Shown here: positions 31,961 through 44,939 of the stretch, piece by piece
Position numbering within the stretch: position 1 is the first letter of the stretch
Layout of the letters: each line of letters opens with the position of its first letter
Origin: Monomorium pharaonis
Taxonomy: Eukaryota; Arthropoda; Insecta; Hymenoptera; Formicidae
Reading direction: 5' to 3'
Length of the DNA: 64,000 nt
Assembly (NCBI RefSeq): GCF_013373865.1
Contig: NC_050467.1
Location: 6,967,237-7,031,236, forward strand
Program-made: the position numbers and the translations under genes
The notes under the pieces: generated by a model
What the model saw: only the letters and a program-made list of their open reading frames with translations
Told to the model about the DNA's origin: nothing
Database searches by the model: none

Positions 31961-34900
31961 TTATTAGGATAATCAATAAAATTTTCAAATTTTTGATAAT
32001 ATTTAGAGATGCGACACACATCTTTAAATGCAATTTTGGTATGACGGTTTACTCTATTAATTGTAGAGGAATAAAAGTATTATTAACTCTTTATTGTATT
32101 GAATTCTTATCAGAATTCTCTTTCTACAGACAACTTAAAAATTATTTTTTTTTTTTTGTTGGTTGATTTGATACTAACAATTTTGAGTTGCAGATGTTTT
32201 AATAAACGTAGAGCGATGTATATATACATTTTATACATTTCTAAAGATAGATTTAATTTATTTAAAAAAAAAAAAGAAAAACAAATATGACATTTATACT
32301 AATCGACGCACAAATGTTTCAGGTAGTTTCAATGTTACTCTATCAAGAGGACATTTCGGACATCCTTGCCTTAAGTTCGTCTTAGCGCGAACGTGAGTAC
32401 GTTTTGTTGATCTTTTTTACTATTTTGTGATAAAAACCGATCGCCTTACATCAAATTTTTATGTCGGTGCAAAAGTTATTAAAACTGAAAATATCGCGAG
32501 ATTTGAACAATATATGTATAAAAATGTATTATATATATTTTATTTATGGATTAGAAAATATAGGTATATACAAATAAATCACTCTCTAAAGTTAGTTTTT
32601 ACACCTTTGTTAGTTTTGCTTAAATCGTTAGGCACGATTGGATGGCGAATCTAACATTATAAAAGATACACGGGCGAAGTCGGTTAAAGGGTCAATTGGC
32701 TATACATCTGTCTTGGAAATCGTCGTAGACGAGTGCGGACTCGAAATATCCGTGACCGTGATTTGCTAAGGGAAACCGAGTTCGTTCCGGCGTTCGCAAA
32801 GTCGCGTAACGGGAGCGGACGGGAGCCGATTCAGCCGTGAAATTTTTCACGCACGGCAGGACTTCGGGGCTCTTTAAACCAGGCGGGGGTTCGCATGGGA
32901 AAGGAGCAGGTTGAATGGCTACCACGGCCGCCGACTGCCACGACGAGTGCGCGTTTTGCACCTGCAATTTAGCTGCACGCGCGAAGCGATCGACCGTTTC
33001 GGTTCCGCGGCATACTCCGTCTAATGTCGTAAATCGGTGAGACGGTGGAAATTAAAGGGTGTATCATAAGATACATACTTAGAACACATTCTCTTCCGCG
33101 TACGAGCCATCGCGGAGCAAGCACATCTCAATTCTACTTAATGCTACAGTTACTAAGAAAACATTTTTAAGAAGCAAAGAAAATGATTGATTACACAGCA
33201 CTGAAAAAAATTTGTATCAAATTAAAAAATTAATATATTTAATTTAATTTAATTATTAATTAATATATAGGCAACAATAGAAAAAAATTTTTTTGTTGAG
33301 TACTTTTTGAGTTATGAGGCTTAAATGTTTACAGCATCACCAGTATTTAAAAAAGTGTATCAATATAATAATGTTTCTACAATTTTTTTATGGAGCCCGC
33401 GTTCCTCTATTTTGAATATAGATTTGTTCTAAATTTCTATATTTATTAGAATGAATTTTTTTTACATATCGAAAGAGGCTAAAAATAACGAGAAATATGA
33501 TTCACTTATTTTAGTAAACAACTTCGTTCATTCGACCTGTGACACACCCTCGAGTTTCACTTGTCGCTACAAAACACGACTGACGTCACTTGGTCGATTA
33601 TTCCTTACTGTCAATAACTTTTTTTAAGGAAAAAAAGCTGATATTTTCTCGTTTACTGAATAATTTAAAATGAATAGTTTATCGTCTACTGAATAATTTA
33701 AAATCGAAAAATCGACTTTAAGTTCTCGGTTGAATTGCGGATGGTTAAGTTCTTTTTTTATTAAGAAAAAGTTTAATTAAAAAATGTTTATTTTATGTTT
33801 GAAGATATGTTTTTCTGATTATTTGATAAAAATGCTTAAGAAGCATTTAAGGTTACTCTACAATGTGTTCTTTGGTTCCAGTTTTTTTTATTTTTTGTCT
33901 ATTTCTTTTTGCTTCTTTGCACACTTTTTATCGAAATGGACGAGATAATAGTTAACAAACTTTGAAAGAAACAGAAAGTATAATTGTTGTTGATGAAATA
34001 GCAAGCGAAGAGTCGGTAATAGGCAAAAACAGAAAAAAACAAAAAAACACATTGTGGATTTGCCTTTATACGTAATATTTGTAAAAATGATTGTTAGAAT
34101 TGTACTATTCTTCAATATCGAATATCCCATTATGATACAACATAAGATAACAATACAAAATAACGCAAAAATATTAATAATTTATTATATGACGTACATT
34201 CAGAAAATATAATGCCTCACTTTTATAGAATTTTTTAATTCAAAATGAATCAAATTTACTGACAATATATAAATAAATATGTTTCCTTTGCACATACTAT
34301 TTTTTCATATAATCCGCATTTACTTGTACGGCTTTATGCTAACACGAAACAAGTGCATGCCTTGCCTGTGCCAACTTTTCCTGTTCACGTAACTGTGTCC
34401 TCACGTGAATCACGGGTGCATGAATCGACTGCGTTTTCATGCACAGTATAAAAATGTACACTATAGTTTTTTCCAAGAATTTAATTAGAGCTCGTTATTT
34501 ATAACGCGAGTCGTTTACAGACGCCATTTTAACAGATGCTATCTACTGTGTGATAGTAACATGTGATGGTAACATAATCTCTAAAGAAACAAAAACATTC
34601 GTAGTTTCGAATTTAATTTAATATTCAATTATCAAATGTGACTTGTGAATCGACTATTGCAGATTTAAGTTTATAATAAATGACAAAGCTTATAATATTA
34701 ACAAATTATTCTTGAATTAATATTATTGGAAACTGGTTATGCAGGTTAAAAATATTTTATGGATTAATAAAATTGTCCCGTTTTTAGATGTATAAGATTA
34801 TTAAAAAGTTTTGTGCAGCGGAAATTGTTTGTAATTTGTTAATAAGACGTGCAGATTCACAGTACTTGCTAAAGAAAGAGTTTTCTTCGGAATTATTGAT

Positions 34901-35204
34901 TATTTTTGCTTTCTTCAGAGTATCTTTCATTAGAAACTACAGTGAAAAAATTGTCGATCTGGTTATTAAATATAAGTTGTCTATTGCAAAGCGTGTGAAA
35001 TGTGGAAAAATATTTTTTTTCAATATCAGAATACAACACATGGAAAGAAATGCGCCATAAGGAGTTATGCTAATCACGAAGGGTTGGAAACAACGAAAGT
35101 CAACGTCATCAAGTAAATGTTTATAAGGTCGCGAATAAAATACTTTATAAAAACGTTTAAAGCAAGTTAATTCCAAACTATACGGCGATGAACTTAACCA
35201 GAAA
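31961..35204. other. Mostly AT-rich noncoding stretch
   Basis: A GC island at 32690-33060 has a 91-codon minus-strand frame (32692-32967) with an unremarkable translation. Elsewhere the sequence is AT-rich. An open frame at 34788-35060 precedes the transposase remnant and might be part of it, but I see no conserved motif in it. Confidence 0.4.
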
Positions 35205-35860
35205 AGAAATGTATTGTCCGTGTGCAAAAGGAAATGAGAGGTTGATTGGAAAATATTTAAAAAATGTAAACGGATTTAGTGGAAAGAGGAAATTAATAGA
35301 TAAGCTTATTAAAAATATACCAACCATATATTATGACCTCGCTATCAAGAGAAATTGCCAATACATTTTGAAATGAATAAAGCAGTATAGTCTACTTCTT
35401 CTCACAAAATTTAAACATGAATCCTCATCATTGTTATTCCTCTAGCTCAAACTTCTAGTGTTCTGGTGTTCAAAGAAGTTTGAAAAACAGAGGAATAGAA
35501 ATAGTGTTGAAGATTCATCTCGGAAAATGCTTTAAATGACTACGTTTACAAAACTCTTCTTCCACAAGTTGTTCAAGATCCGATTTACAAGGGTTTTAAT
35601 CTGGAAGAGCTTTTAAAATGATGCGAAAGTGGATTTACTCAAAATAATGATGAAAGCTTCAATTCCGTGATCGATAACAATAAAATACAGCGAATATTGC
35701 TGTTTATACAATCGCTAGCACATATGACGCGTACAACAATATTTCATTAATGATGTAATGATGCATCTAAATTGGATCACAATTTCCACAAAATACATAG
35801 CAGATGAACAATGACAGAATAAATTTGCAGCAAAGGCGAAAAATTTTAATAAAATGATTT
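35205..35860 (+). pseudogene. Mutator-like transposase remnant
   Basis: Several pieces match, from memory, the Mutator-like transposase family common in arthropods. GFSGKRKLIDKLIKNI and YYDLAIKRN (35270-35350) correspond to a GRGRLTDKLIDKLQNYYG-type segment. An interrupted MNKAV.STSSHK follows (about 35372). CESGFTQNNDESFNSVID (35622-35675) corresponds to the GG.TQN.NESFNS motif. Then a FINDV-like segment appears with frame changes. Stops and shifts separate the pieces, so the gene is dead. No terminal inverted repeats were identified. Confidence 0.6.
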
Positions 35861-36149
35861 GACAAATATAATATTTAAAGTGATTCAAAAAGATGACAGT
35901 TTTTTTAAGCAATAGGATTGCTATATCGGTCCGGAATATCTGACTGAAGGTACAATTTTAAAATCTTTTATCAGAAAAAAAAAGGTTATCAAAACTTTTG
36001 CGTTTTTTTTTAACGACATTTTTTTACTTTGCTGCCACAAAATCTCCGGAAAACCTATTGCTTCAATTTACTTGCATCAAATTACTTCCAGTTTTGATTT
36101 AAATTTTCCAAATTAAATTATTTAAATTGTAGAGTGCAATTTTTTTACG

Positions 36150-37374
36150 TGGCGCGACTAATAAGTAATGTGCAGTCGTACATAACCGGAACGGCGCGTA
36201 CTACCGTCTTCTAGCTATTGTACATTTACTCACTACAAACATGCCAAATTTCATTAAATTCCGTTTACATGAGTTATGTCAGTAGCCACTGCTATGGAGT
36301 CGAATGTACCTGCTATGTCAACGCGTTTAATGGAATGCTGGACTGCCTCTCAAACTTGATCGCGGTCGATAATGTAGAGTCATTTGTGCACGTCATTAAT
36401 GAGATTTCGTATTTATTTCTTTTATAGATTTGGAAATCCTTTTCTAGAGTTAAAGTACACATATAATATTAATATCAATCTGTAAATTGGATTTTATATT
36501 GAGAACGAAAAAAAAATTTTTCATATTACTCTACTTATCGACTTCTTCCAAATCCGCATTCACACATACATGAAATTTTCAGATAAATTATTCTCTTATT
36601 CTAAAGCTTCTAGCCCATTTCTGAAAGTACATTATTATTCTTTTCTGTAATGACAAGGGTGCATAACAATTATTTTGTACGTATAGAGTTTTTAAAACTT
36701 AGTGCTGCAGATTAAAGTCACGAGACGACTGCACAAAAGTATAACTTTCTAAATTTTTTTGTTTTTTACCTAAAATTGTAATTACCCACTCTTTGTTATT
36801 GTCTATATTTTAATTTCAGAGAAGGATTTATAATTCTATGAAATCAATTAAAAACAAAGCGTATCCAAAAATAATTATTAGCGTTCAATCGGTAAAACGG
36901 ACGACTCCAGCATCCCCTTAAAATAAGAGTAATTGAATTTTATGACAGGTGAAAACGTGAATGCTAGTCACATTCATCATTGTCTAAAAATCGTTTATGG
37001 TAATGAATAAGGTGATGAAACTGTCGATTGAACTACGAATAGGCAATAAAATTTCGTGCATTGGAAACCGATTTTTCTACATCCTTCATACTCATCAGAT
37101 TTAGCACTTTGCGATTTTTATTTTTTTTCGTATTTAAAGAGAGATGTTAAGGGCATATTTTACTACGGATGATAAAGTGAAGGCTGCAGTTAGATCGTGG
37201 ATCAAGAAAAAACCGTCTAAATTTTTTATTGACAGAATAATTTTGTTTATTTAAAAATGAATAATAAAGTTAAAAAATATATTAACTTGCAAACAATTTT
37301 AGTTTTTTATATTTGCTTATGAAAAAATTTCTAAAGTTACTTATTTTTAGTCGGATCAGGATCACCTTAAATCA
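36150..37374 (+). mobile_element. Probable decayed mariner-like element
   Basis: A mariner-type C-terminal transposase fragment lies near the right end. Outside it, CGACTAATAAGTAATG at about 36155 is approximately inverted at 37334-37354 (GTTACTTATTTTTAGTCG). The right end, GGATCACCTTAA, resembles mariner termini. The distance, about 1.2 kb, fits a mariner element. The 5' part of the transposase is not recognisable. The boundaries are approximate. Confidence 0.4.
37070..37236 (+). pseudogene. Mariner transposase C-terminal fragment
   Basis: One frame reads FLHPSYSSDLALCDFYFFSY followed by LKRDVKGI. This matches the mariner segment around the third catalytic aspartate (consensus of the PYSPDLAPSD type), with Pro replaced by Ser and Ser by Cys. 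A frameshift then leads to TTDDKVKAAVRSWIKKKPSK and FFIDRI, the typical C-terminal continuation. The frameshift and the missing N-terminal part make it a pseudogene. Confidence 0.75.
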
Positions 37375-37444
37375 TAATTAATTAGTTGTTTCTTTAACTT
37401 CTTAATAAACTTTATTTTTAAATAAATAGAGACAGATAATATTA

Positions 37445-37744
37445 CATTGAGAAAAAGGTTTGATTAATTGTATGAAAGGGTCCAGTAAATTTTACTGTAT
37501 TGTTCCAGTAAGATGTATAAGGTTAAATCAATAGAAGATACTGCTATACTTTTTACATGACTGCATACAATATTATTTAGAGGACTCGGTTGACAATTCA
37601 GGTTTAGGTTAGGTTAGATTATGTTTTAACGAATAGTCGCGGATAATATTTTTACAGGACTTCTCGCAGGTATAAGCTTAATCGCCGAACCAGTAAGATT
37701 TACTGGACTAAGATTGTATATTTAATAGAACTTTTTTCTCAGTG
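37445..37744. mobile_element. MITE with CACTGAGAAAAA-type termini, TA target
   Basis: CATTGAGAAAAAGGTT at the left is matched by the inverted AACTTTTTTCTCAGTG at the right, flanked by TA at 37443-37444 and 37745-37746. Sub-terminal blocks CCAGTAAATTTTACTG and CCAGTAAGATTTACTGG also recur near both ends. The element is 300 bp and non-coding. A TA duplication suggests Tc1/mariner-type mobilisation. Confidence 0.7.
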
Positions 37745-37746
37745 TA

Positions 37747-40160
37747 GTCGAGTAGTAGTGTGAAAGCTTTCCAATAAATCGGTTTTATTTCAAATAAATA
37801 ATTAATCTAATATTAATATTGAATAAATGTTTAAATAAATACTTTTTCTAAAAAATATTTTACGAATGAATAAAATTAATGTAGAAAAAGTTTTAATAAT
37901 AATTAAAAAATTTTAATAATAAGCATTTTATTAATATTATTTATTTTTCAACTAAGTTACAATGTATTACTGAAATGCTGTCGTAGAACAAACATGTGTC
38001 TCAATTCTCCATTATTAAGAAATCATTAAATAAAAATAGATGGATTATATGAAATATATACATACAAAACAATTTATGTAATTTGTCATAATAAATGAAT
38101 GTCTTTTATTTACAAATAATTATCACATTATCAAAATGATAGAAAATAGTTAATTTTTTCGTAAAAGAATATATAAATTTAATTTTAATAATAAATAAAA
38201 AGTATGTTTATAATCTCCAATAATTAAAGATAAAATTAATTACAGAAAAATTATAGATCCAACTGATACATTTCGACGATCTAATCTTTAGTCATAATTT
38301 ATAAGCTGCAATCTTATCGATTCCGTAGAACATCTTTTCCTCTCTGCAATGAACATAAGTATTCTTCTGCAATGTTTAGCCTTAAGATAGAGTTACGAAG
38401 AAGCCATCAAATAAATATTAATTTTCTATTTCTGTTTTATCAATACATTTAATGAAAACAAATTCGGTGAACAATCAATATACATAATTCAGATATTCAG
38501 ATATTTATCGTAAAGATATTATTACACAATAAAAAATATTGGCGCTAAGTGGATGTCAATAACATGAAAAAGTTCTACTCCTAGAGAAAGCAATTATAGG
38601 AGAATGTTATCATTTTATCAATACTGGCATAGAACTTTTAAAATAGCATACCTTTATTTCTTGAAAATTATTAAATATTACATTGATACATCTAACATTA
38701 CATTGATAGTAATAAAAACATGATTTGCGTAGATAGCACAGGCATACCAAAAAAGTGTGTCTGGCGGACTAGACTATGATATTCTTATGTTTTTGGGGTT
38801 GCTGAATCTGAATCCGAAGCTCGTTTTGGCTCATCAGATCAGAATTCTTCCTCAATCTCAAAAAATATTTACTAAAGTGACACTTTTCGGACTAAACTAT
38901 AATTTTAACGACTGAAACTATTAGTGAGAAAGAGTATTTTTAGATTTTTGGGTTGCCGAATTTGATTCTTACATTAGCTTTATCCCATAAGGTTCGATAT
39001 TCAACTGAAATCAGCCATCATGTTTACAAAATGTAAACCAAAGCAGTAGACTTCTAAAGCAGTAGAATTCTACGTTATCACAGAAATAAATAAATCTGAT
39101 TTTTTAATCTTTTTATAATGTCTTGATTTAGACCTAGATCTATTTTCTTCTCTTCTTTCCCTGGGTTATGTAGGTTTGGGAGTCTATTGTTTTGGTGAAG
39201 CAAGCCACACAGCACGAACTTGACAACCAACAATCAATCAGCATCGCAGAAAAGCGGTGACAAAATCAATAATACGCTTTTTTTTTAAAGTGAATGGATG
39301 AAATCTACTAAAAACAAATCTAACCTAATCTTTATAATGCACTACGTGTTGTATTTTGCGAAACGGCATAAGATATTTATACAATCGACAAAACATTATT
39401 TTACATTGAAATGAAAGATTTCTAGGAATACCCATATTAATTTGTAAACACTTTAACTCATGTTAAAGGAAAAGAAAAGGAAAATGTAGCTTGTGCCGAT
39501 TTCAGGACAAAATTTCTTGGTTCATTTTTTATTACTTTATTTTTTATTATGTTGCAAGAACATTAATTGTTACAAAATATAAACAGTATTCTAAGAATTA
39601 TTTCATCCGAAGACACTTTCTAGTTTGTATTTATTTATGTTTTCAAAATTTTATGTTTAACCTTTGTTTAAAAAATATGGTCCAAAAACAAAGTGGTGTG
39701 CCGGTATTGGTAACTTTTCTTGGCTCACATATTAGAACCGTACAAGAATGGTCCACCCATCAGTTTCACGCGATTGTACGATTACCTGGTGGCCACTGGC
39801 CATTTTCAAGAGCTGATTCATTTCTGCGCACAGCTTTATAAAAATTTGCAACCTTAACACTCTTCTGCTCCCGATGCAACATTAACGACCGATTGCGAGT
39901 TCTACGCGGGTGGTGCAAGCCACTATTTCAAGGTAGGAATTCGAATTTACGTTGGGTTAGGGAAAGAACGTGCAGCCAGGTAGGCACACGGCGCACGGTG
40001 TAAGATGCATGCGCCTCGGGAGGTTGAACGATGTGATGGCATAGAGCGATGCTCTAGAAACGAAGGTAGAACGGAGAGAGTGGAGCGGGCGACTAGAGCG
40101 GAGTAGAGTAGGTGTAGCTATAGTCGGCCGGTCCGTCTTGTAACCTTTGCTTTTGCGTCG
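37747..40160. other. AT-rich noncoding stretch with a decayed repeat
   Basis: Around 38780-38980 two diverged direct units appear (GACTATGATATTCTTATG then GGGGTTGCTGAATCTGAATC, and later GGGTTGCCGAATTTGATTC). They are related to the 12.2-kb repeat cluster. A 116-codon plus-strand frame at 39491-39841 was examined and not recognised. No gene is supported. Confidence 0.4.
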
Positions 40161-40175
40161 CGCTCTCAGTCGCGG
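40161..40175 (+). promoter_or_regulatory. Possible initiator (transcription start)
   Basis: CGCTCTCAGTCGCGG contains a good match to the insect initiator TCAGT, with the A at 40168, inside a GC-rich island (39960-40800). Candidate 5'-exon donors follow at 40400 (GAG|GTAACA) and 40652 (G|GTGAGT). This could be the start of the plus-strand gene whose coding exon is at 44521. The link is only an inference from position and strand. Confidence 0.25.
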
Positions 40176-41578
40176 TTCGGCATTCCGCTGGCAAACATTC
40201 CTTTCTTCCTTCCGCTGTCCCTCCGCGGAGCTAAAAGATGTTCGCAACTTAATTGTTACGTCGAAGCTAAACAGTGTTCGGGATCCCGCCAGTGTTACGA
40301 AAAAATTGTTTTTTTTTTTTTAAACGCTGTCTGAAAATCGTCCGAAACATTCGGAATGCATATCAAGTGCGATTTTAACCCTCACGACACAAACGCGAGG
40401 TAACAGATAACGTTTACCTTATCGGCCGAATTGACGTAATTTCCAAAAGTTTTGATTATTATCGTCAATGCGTGGTCGATGTGGTCGTTGAATAGAGTCG
40501 CGGGAGTGTGATGGCGCAGGCGTGGCGAACGAGTGAAAAGCTCGAGTCGTGAAAAGCAGCCGCGAGACACGAGTTTTGCGACAATGCACATGGGTATACA
40601 CAAGTTAACGAGCCGACGTGCGAAATCGCCGTACGTGAGAAATAAACGGCGGTGAGTGCGCCTGAGCGTAAACTGAGCCTCGAGCTTAAACGAGGGAGGG
40701 ACACGATCGCCGCAAAGCTTTCGTGGATGAATGATAAGCGTCGCGTGTACTTATATACGCGCCGGTGAGTCGATCCCGATCCCAAATAAGACGTGGAAAT
40801 CGATGGAGAGGATGTCTTTTTTTTTCTTTTTTCTAGATTTTGCACGCGAATGTTTAGACTCTCTTTGATCTTTTTGTTATTACTTCGGTTAAAGATATCT
40901 TAGCTCAGATATTTTACACATCTTAAATATTTTAAATTTTCAGTATTTCATCTGATTTGCAAACATCCGTTTACGCGTTGAAAGGGAAAAAAAATGCTTG
41001 CAGTTATCATAATTTTACGATAATATAATTGTAGTCATTTTTGGCACCAACTATATTTTATTTTAACTATTTGTAGCAAATTTTTAGCCCTTAGTTATTA
41101 CTGTGTAAATATTGTAGGAAACGACAATTATGTTTATTATATAATAATTATAATTGTATTTATTACATAAAAATGTTTATTTAATTTTTAACATATCGAT
41201 ATTTACTATATTAATATTTGAAATTGTCATAATTCATAACAACATTTTTTTAACTTTTTAGATTTTTTTCAGAGAATTGTAAATACAAAGTTATCACATT
41301 AACATTATAGCAATAATTTCAAAAATGGAGTCTCTAATTATTTTATCGTGCAATCATAAATACTAAATACTTATTCTTTCTCAATGTGAACCATTTCCGC
41401 CATAAAGAAAGTATTTCCTTCACATCTTTTATTAATTATGTGCTAGTACTAAAATATTTCAGATGTGTATTATTTTTTTATAATCATATTAAATATTTTG
41501 TTTGTTCGCAATTTCCTTTAATTTAATTGACATTCCGACCACATTGACGATTACCCTTTTCAATTATAATATTTTTAC

Positions 41579-41721
41579 GCCTCAGATTGTTTCCGTATAT
41601 CAGCGATATCGTTAAATCTTCGGATCCATCCAAATCGGGCGCCTCCGACATTTTTTGTTCTTTCTTTACATTCGATACCGATAACGTGGGTTTTATTGTC
41701 GAATCGAAGACGCTGCAGCGC
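41579..41721 (-). CDS. Candidate exon with start codon, unrecognised
   Basis: On the minus strand TCCTATCTTTAG (ending at 41722) is a good splice acceptor. The exon that follows is open and contains an ATG at 41651 in a favourable context (AAAAATGTCGG). The peptide begins MSEAPDLDGSEDLTISLIYG. A weak donor (GTAAAA) lies at 41578-41577; if unspliced, the frame ends at 41523 after 42 codons. The acidic N-terminus looks protein-like. The family is unknown, and a GC-rich flank at 41760-42180 could be its upstream region. Confidence 0.33.
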
Positions 41722-44520
41722 CTAAAGATAGGAAGCACGACGTCAGGTCTATGTCAGTCAGTGACTATGTAAACGCATTTAAAGCGGATCGTTTCCTTCA
41801 TGCCCGCTCTGTCTCTCGTTCCGATTGATCGCGGATATTTTCGTAACGCATCCTAGCGGACAGATCTGATACAGTTACTCGCTAATGATGATGACGATGA
41901 CGACGATGACGATCACTTCCGGGAATGGGACTCCCGCGATACTACAGAGACATACCAGTTTGACAGGAGACGACTGACTTATCGCGCTAATAATAGTGCT
42001 ATATACACGAACTATAGGCGCCGCGACACATATGATTTTGTATAATCGGTCGACCGTCGCGAGATATATATCGCGCGAGCCGCTTACTCGGTTTAAGTCT
42101 TTTAATACTCCAGGAACAATGCTCGCTATTGTTCCGTGTTCTCTCGTCTGAGCGGAACCAACAGTCTCCCTATATAGTTCAACTCGATATCTGATTAAAT
42201 TCCTTTTGTGAAATTTTTGCGGATTAGCAGATTATCGAGGTGTGAAAATTTATGTATCTTAATAAATAAAAGTTCGATTTCAATTAAATCAGATTTTTAG
42301 ATCTTTTATTTTTTTCGATGAAATCGTATAATCGGAAGTTACTAATGCATTGCAGTTTTTCTTGTATTATTCATATCTTTTTAAAAAGAATTATTTTGCG
42401 AAATACACAAGAAATTAGTATCAAATTAAAACTATTATATTTTATTTAACACTCATTGTTTCGTACATTGTTAAATTTATAGTATTAAATTATATGTTTG
42501 AGTTGTTTTTGATTATCTCTGTAGGTTGTCATTGCTCCTGTTCGTCGTTAATTTAACTTAAAACAATGAAGTTACGCAATTTAATTCAAGAATTAAATTT
42601 GACTTAAACTTGGTTTATTATTTATTAGATATACATACATTAATATAGACACTGCTTAGCTTAAAATTAATCAATTTAACCGCAGAAATGAATTGATTAA
42701 ATGAAATTATTTCGAAGAACCGGGAAAAATTAAGTTAGAGTTGGAAATTTAAACCAGCTAGGGAAAATTTGGAAAATTCAGAGAAATATATTTAAAAATC
42801 TATAATTTGAATTTTGCTAACAATTTCCTCAAATGCTCTTATTTTAAATAATTATTTTTCTTCATAATCAAATGTGTTCATGCACTTTGCATTTTTACGT
42901 GTTAGAGCCATAACGTGTAAAAAGAATTGAGTTGCAAAAATAGTGACCATTCACAGTCGATTATTCTTCGACCGTGAGAAGATAGAGAAAAGTCGTGATT
43001 CAAAAAATGATATCTATTTCTATTTGGTATTTGAATTTTATTAGAAGATTACATATAATAATCGCACCATTATTTAAATATTTTCGAAACACGTGACGAT
43101 ATATCTTGAAGACAGCTCGATCAATCGACTGCAGTTCTATGTATTTTTTTTAAATACTAAAAATTAGTGCTTGACGTTTTAAACGATGTTTTAGTTTTTA
43201 TTGCAGTTAAAAACGTATAATTTTAAATAAAAATTATTTGACTTTGACTAGCTGTCCTTTTATTTAGCTTGCGTTACTTTATTTTTTGATGTGTTCTGTA
43301 AAAGTAACAATAACTGCCGGTTTTTAAAAACATAATTTGGGAAAAGTTGAATAGCGATTTTATTTTATATTATTTTTTTAACAAATTTTGTGTATTGAAT
43401 AGAGAAAGATATAATCTTTATTGTACATGAATACATTTCTTTTTAATTTTTCATAAAAACTCAGTTAGAATTCGTTTTGACTCGTTTAGTTGCATATGCT
43501 TCCTTAAGATAACATACTGGTCATCGAAAATTCTGTTTTTTTGGAAAAAGTGGAGAGAGTCAGGAAATTTTTAAATTTATTTTCTGTGTCAACTTTAAAG
43601 AGCACAATATGATTGTTTTGATAATAATAGCATTAAAAAACTTTAATCTTGGATCTTTGAAGATATTATTTTCTAAACTATACAAAATTTTTTTATATGA
43701 GAAAATTGTCTACTAACGCTATATAATCTTACACATTTCAATATTTTTATTTCAAAAAATATTCTTATACAAAACAAGTGTTCTGGTTTTCTGTGTAGAT
43801 TCTATCATTCCAGGGAAAAAATTTTTTTTTAATTATTCTACTAAAATTAAAATGCTTATACCTATTCTGCTCAAAATAATTATGTTTTCTTTAGAAATCC
43901 AGAAAACATCCAGAATAATTTAAATCTTAAAAGTTTCTTTAAGAAACAGAAAAATATGATTCCTGTGTTAAAAAAAAAACATTATTTATAAAGTTTTCTT
44001 AATAAACATTTATACATTAAAAAAAATATATGGTAATGAGTTATTCTAAAAGTTGTGATATTTTTTAGACAATCAGGAAAATATTTTAAAGACTTACTTA
44101 AAAAAAGTGAAAATTGAGTATTCACTTTTCTCGACAATATTTTACTTTTATGTATGCACCGAACCTCTATCCCAACTGAATATGTTTGTCTTCTACTTGG
44201 ATTTTTTTCCAATCGCTGACATTTAATCCGATATATAGAATTATCCGAATTTTTCCTAATTATTTCGAGCGGTACGTTGTTAACGTTTCCAACTAACGTT
44301 TCTCAGAGCATTAATCAACTGGCCTGCCGTCATGCTCTTATTACCGTGAACGGTATACTTTTTCTATACGCTTCCGACGACCCTTGATTGATCTCTTTTG
44401 TGTCGCTTCGTATTTTTCTCACCGTCGCGCCTACACCGGTTAATGACTCTTCCGGCGATCCTCCACGGCGATCATATCTACTTGAATTTCCGTCTACATG
44501 TTTGTCCCCTGTGTGCCCAG
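41722..44520. other. Noncoding stretch
   Basis: A GAT/GAC triplet-rich tract at 41884-41912 encodes a run of aspartates in one plus-strand frame, without a start codon. The remainder is AT-rich. GC content rises from about 44270 toward the exon at 44521. Confidence 0.4.
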
Positions 44521-44939
44521 GTGAAGGAAAAAGGGACGATGTTGTCGTATATGCTGCCGACGGAGGACAAGCCACCACCCGGCGAGCCCAGCAGCCAACA
44601 ACAGAACAATTATCGTGCAGGCGGCAAGCTCCAGAAGAGCACTGCTGTGACGAGCGCGTCGCCCAGAAAGTGCGCGGACGCGACCAGAGCGATGATTGTC
44701 TCCACTAGGATCGAAGACCCGGCGGCCGGCGGCGATCCCGTACCCCGGCACGGCTCACCACGGCCGGTCGAGAGCCCGAAGCACAACGGGACGACTACCG
44801 CGAGGAAATCGACCCTGCACAACGCTAACAGGGTCACTAAGGACGACAGCCTCTACAGCATCGACAGCGTGGCCAGTACCGCCGGCAGCGAGCGCAAGAA
44901 CAAGATTCTCAACGGCGCGAAGCATGCCAGCCTGAAGAG
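44521..44939 (+). CDS. Coding exon of an unrecognised gene (PP1-motif protein), exon A
   Basis: The exon is GC-rich and open throughout. It follows a strong acceptor (TTTGTCCCCTGTGTGCCCAG, ending 44520) and ends at a consensus donor (GTAAGT from 44940). An ATG at 44539 gives 133 codons plus two bases; reading may also enter from an upstream exon, because the first six codons (VKEKGT) are open. The product is hydrophilic and probably disordered: Pro/Gln-rich near the start (PTEDKPPPGEPSSQQQNN), Ser/Arg/Lys-rich later, with SLYSIDSVASTAGSERKNK near the end. It joins in frame (phase 2) to 53625-53765. There is no enzyme domain. I do not recognise the gene. Confidence 0.7.

Noticed and set aside
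37600..37620. GGTTAGGTTAG, similar to the insect telomere repeat TTAGG
   Set aside because: Only two units occur and they lie inside a MITE; this is too short to indicate an interstitial telomeric array.
41884..42046. Aspartate-run frame from a GAT/GAC tract
   Set aside because: There is no start codon, a stop lies just upstream, no splice acceptor is near, and a triplet microsatellite explains it.
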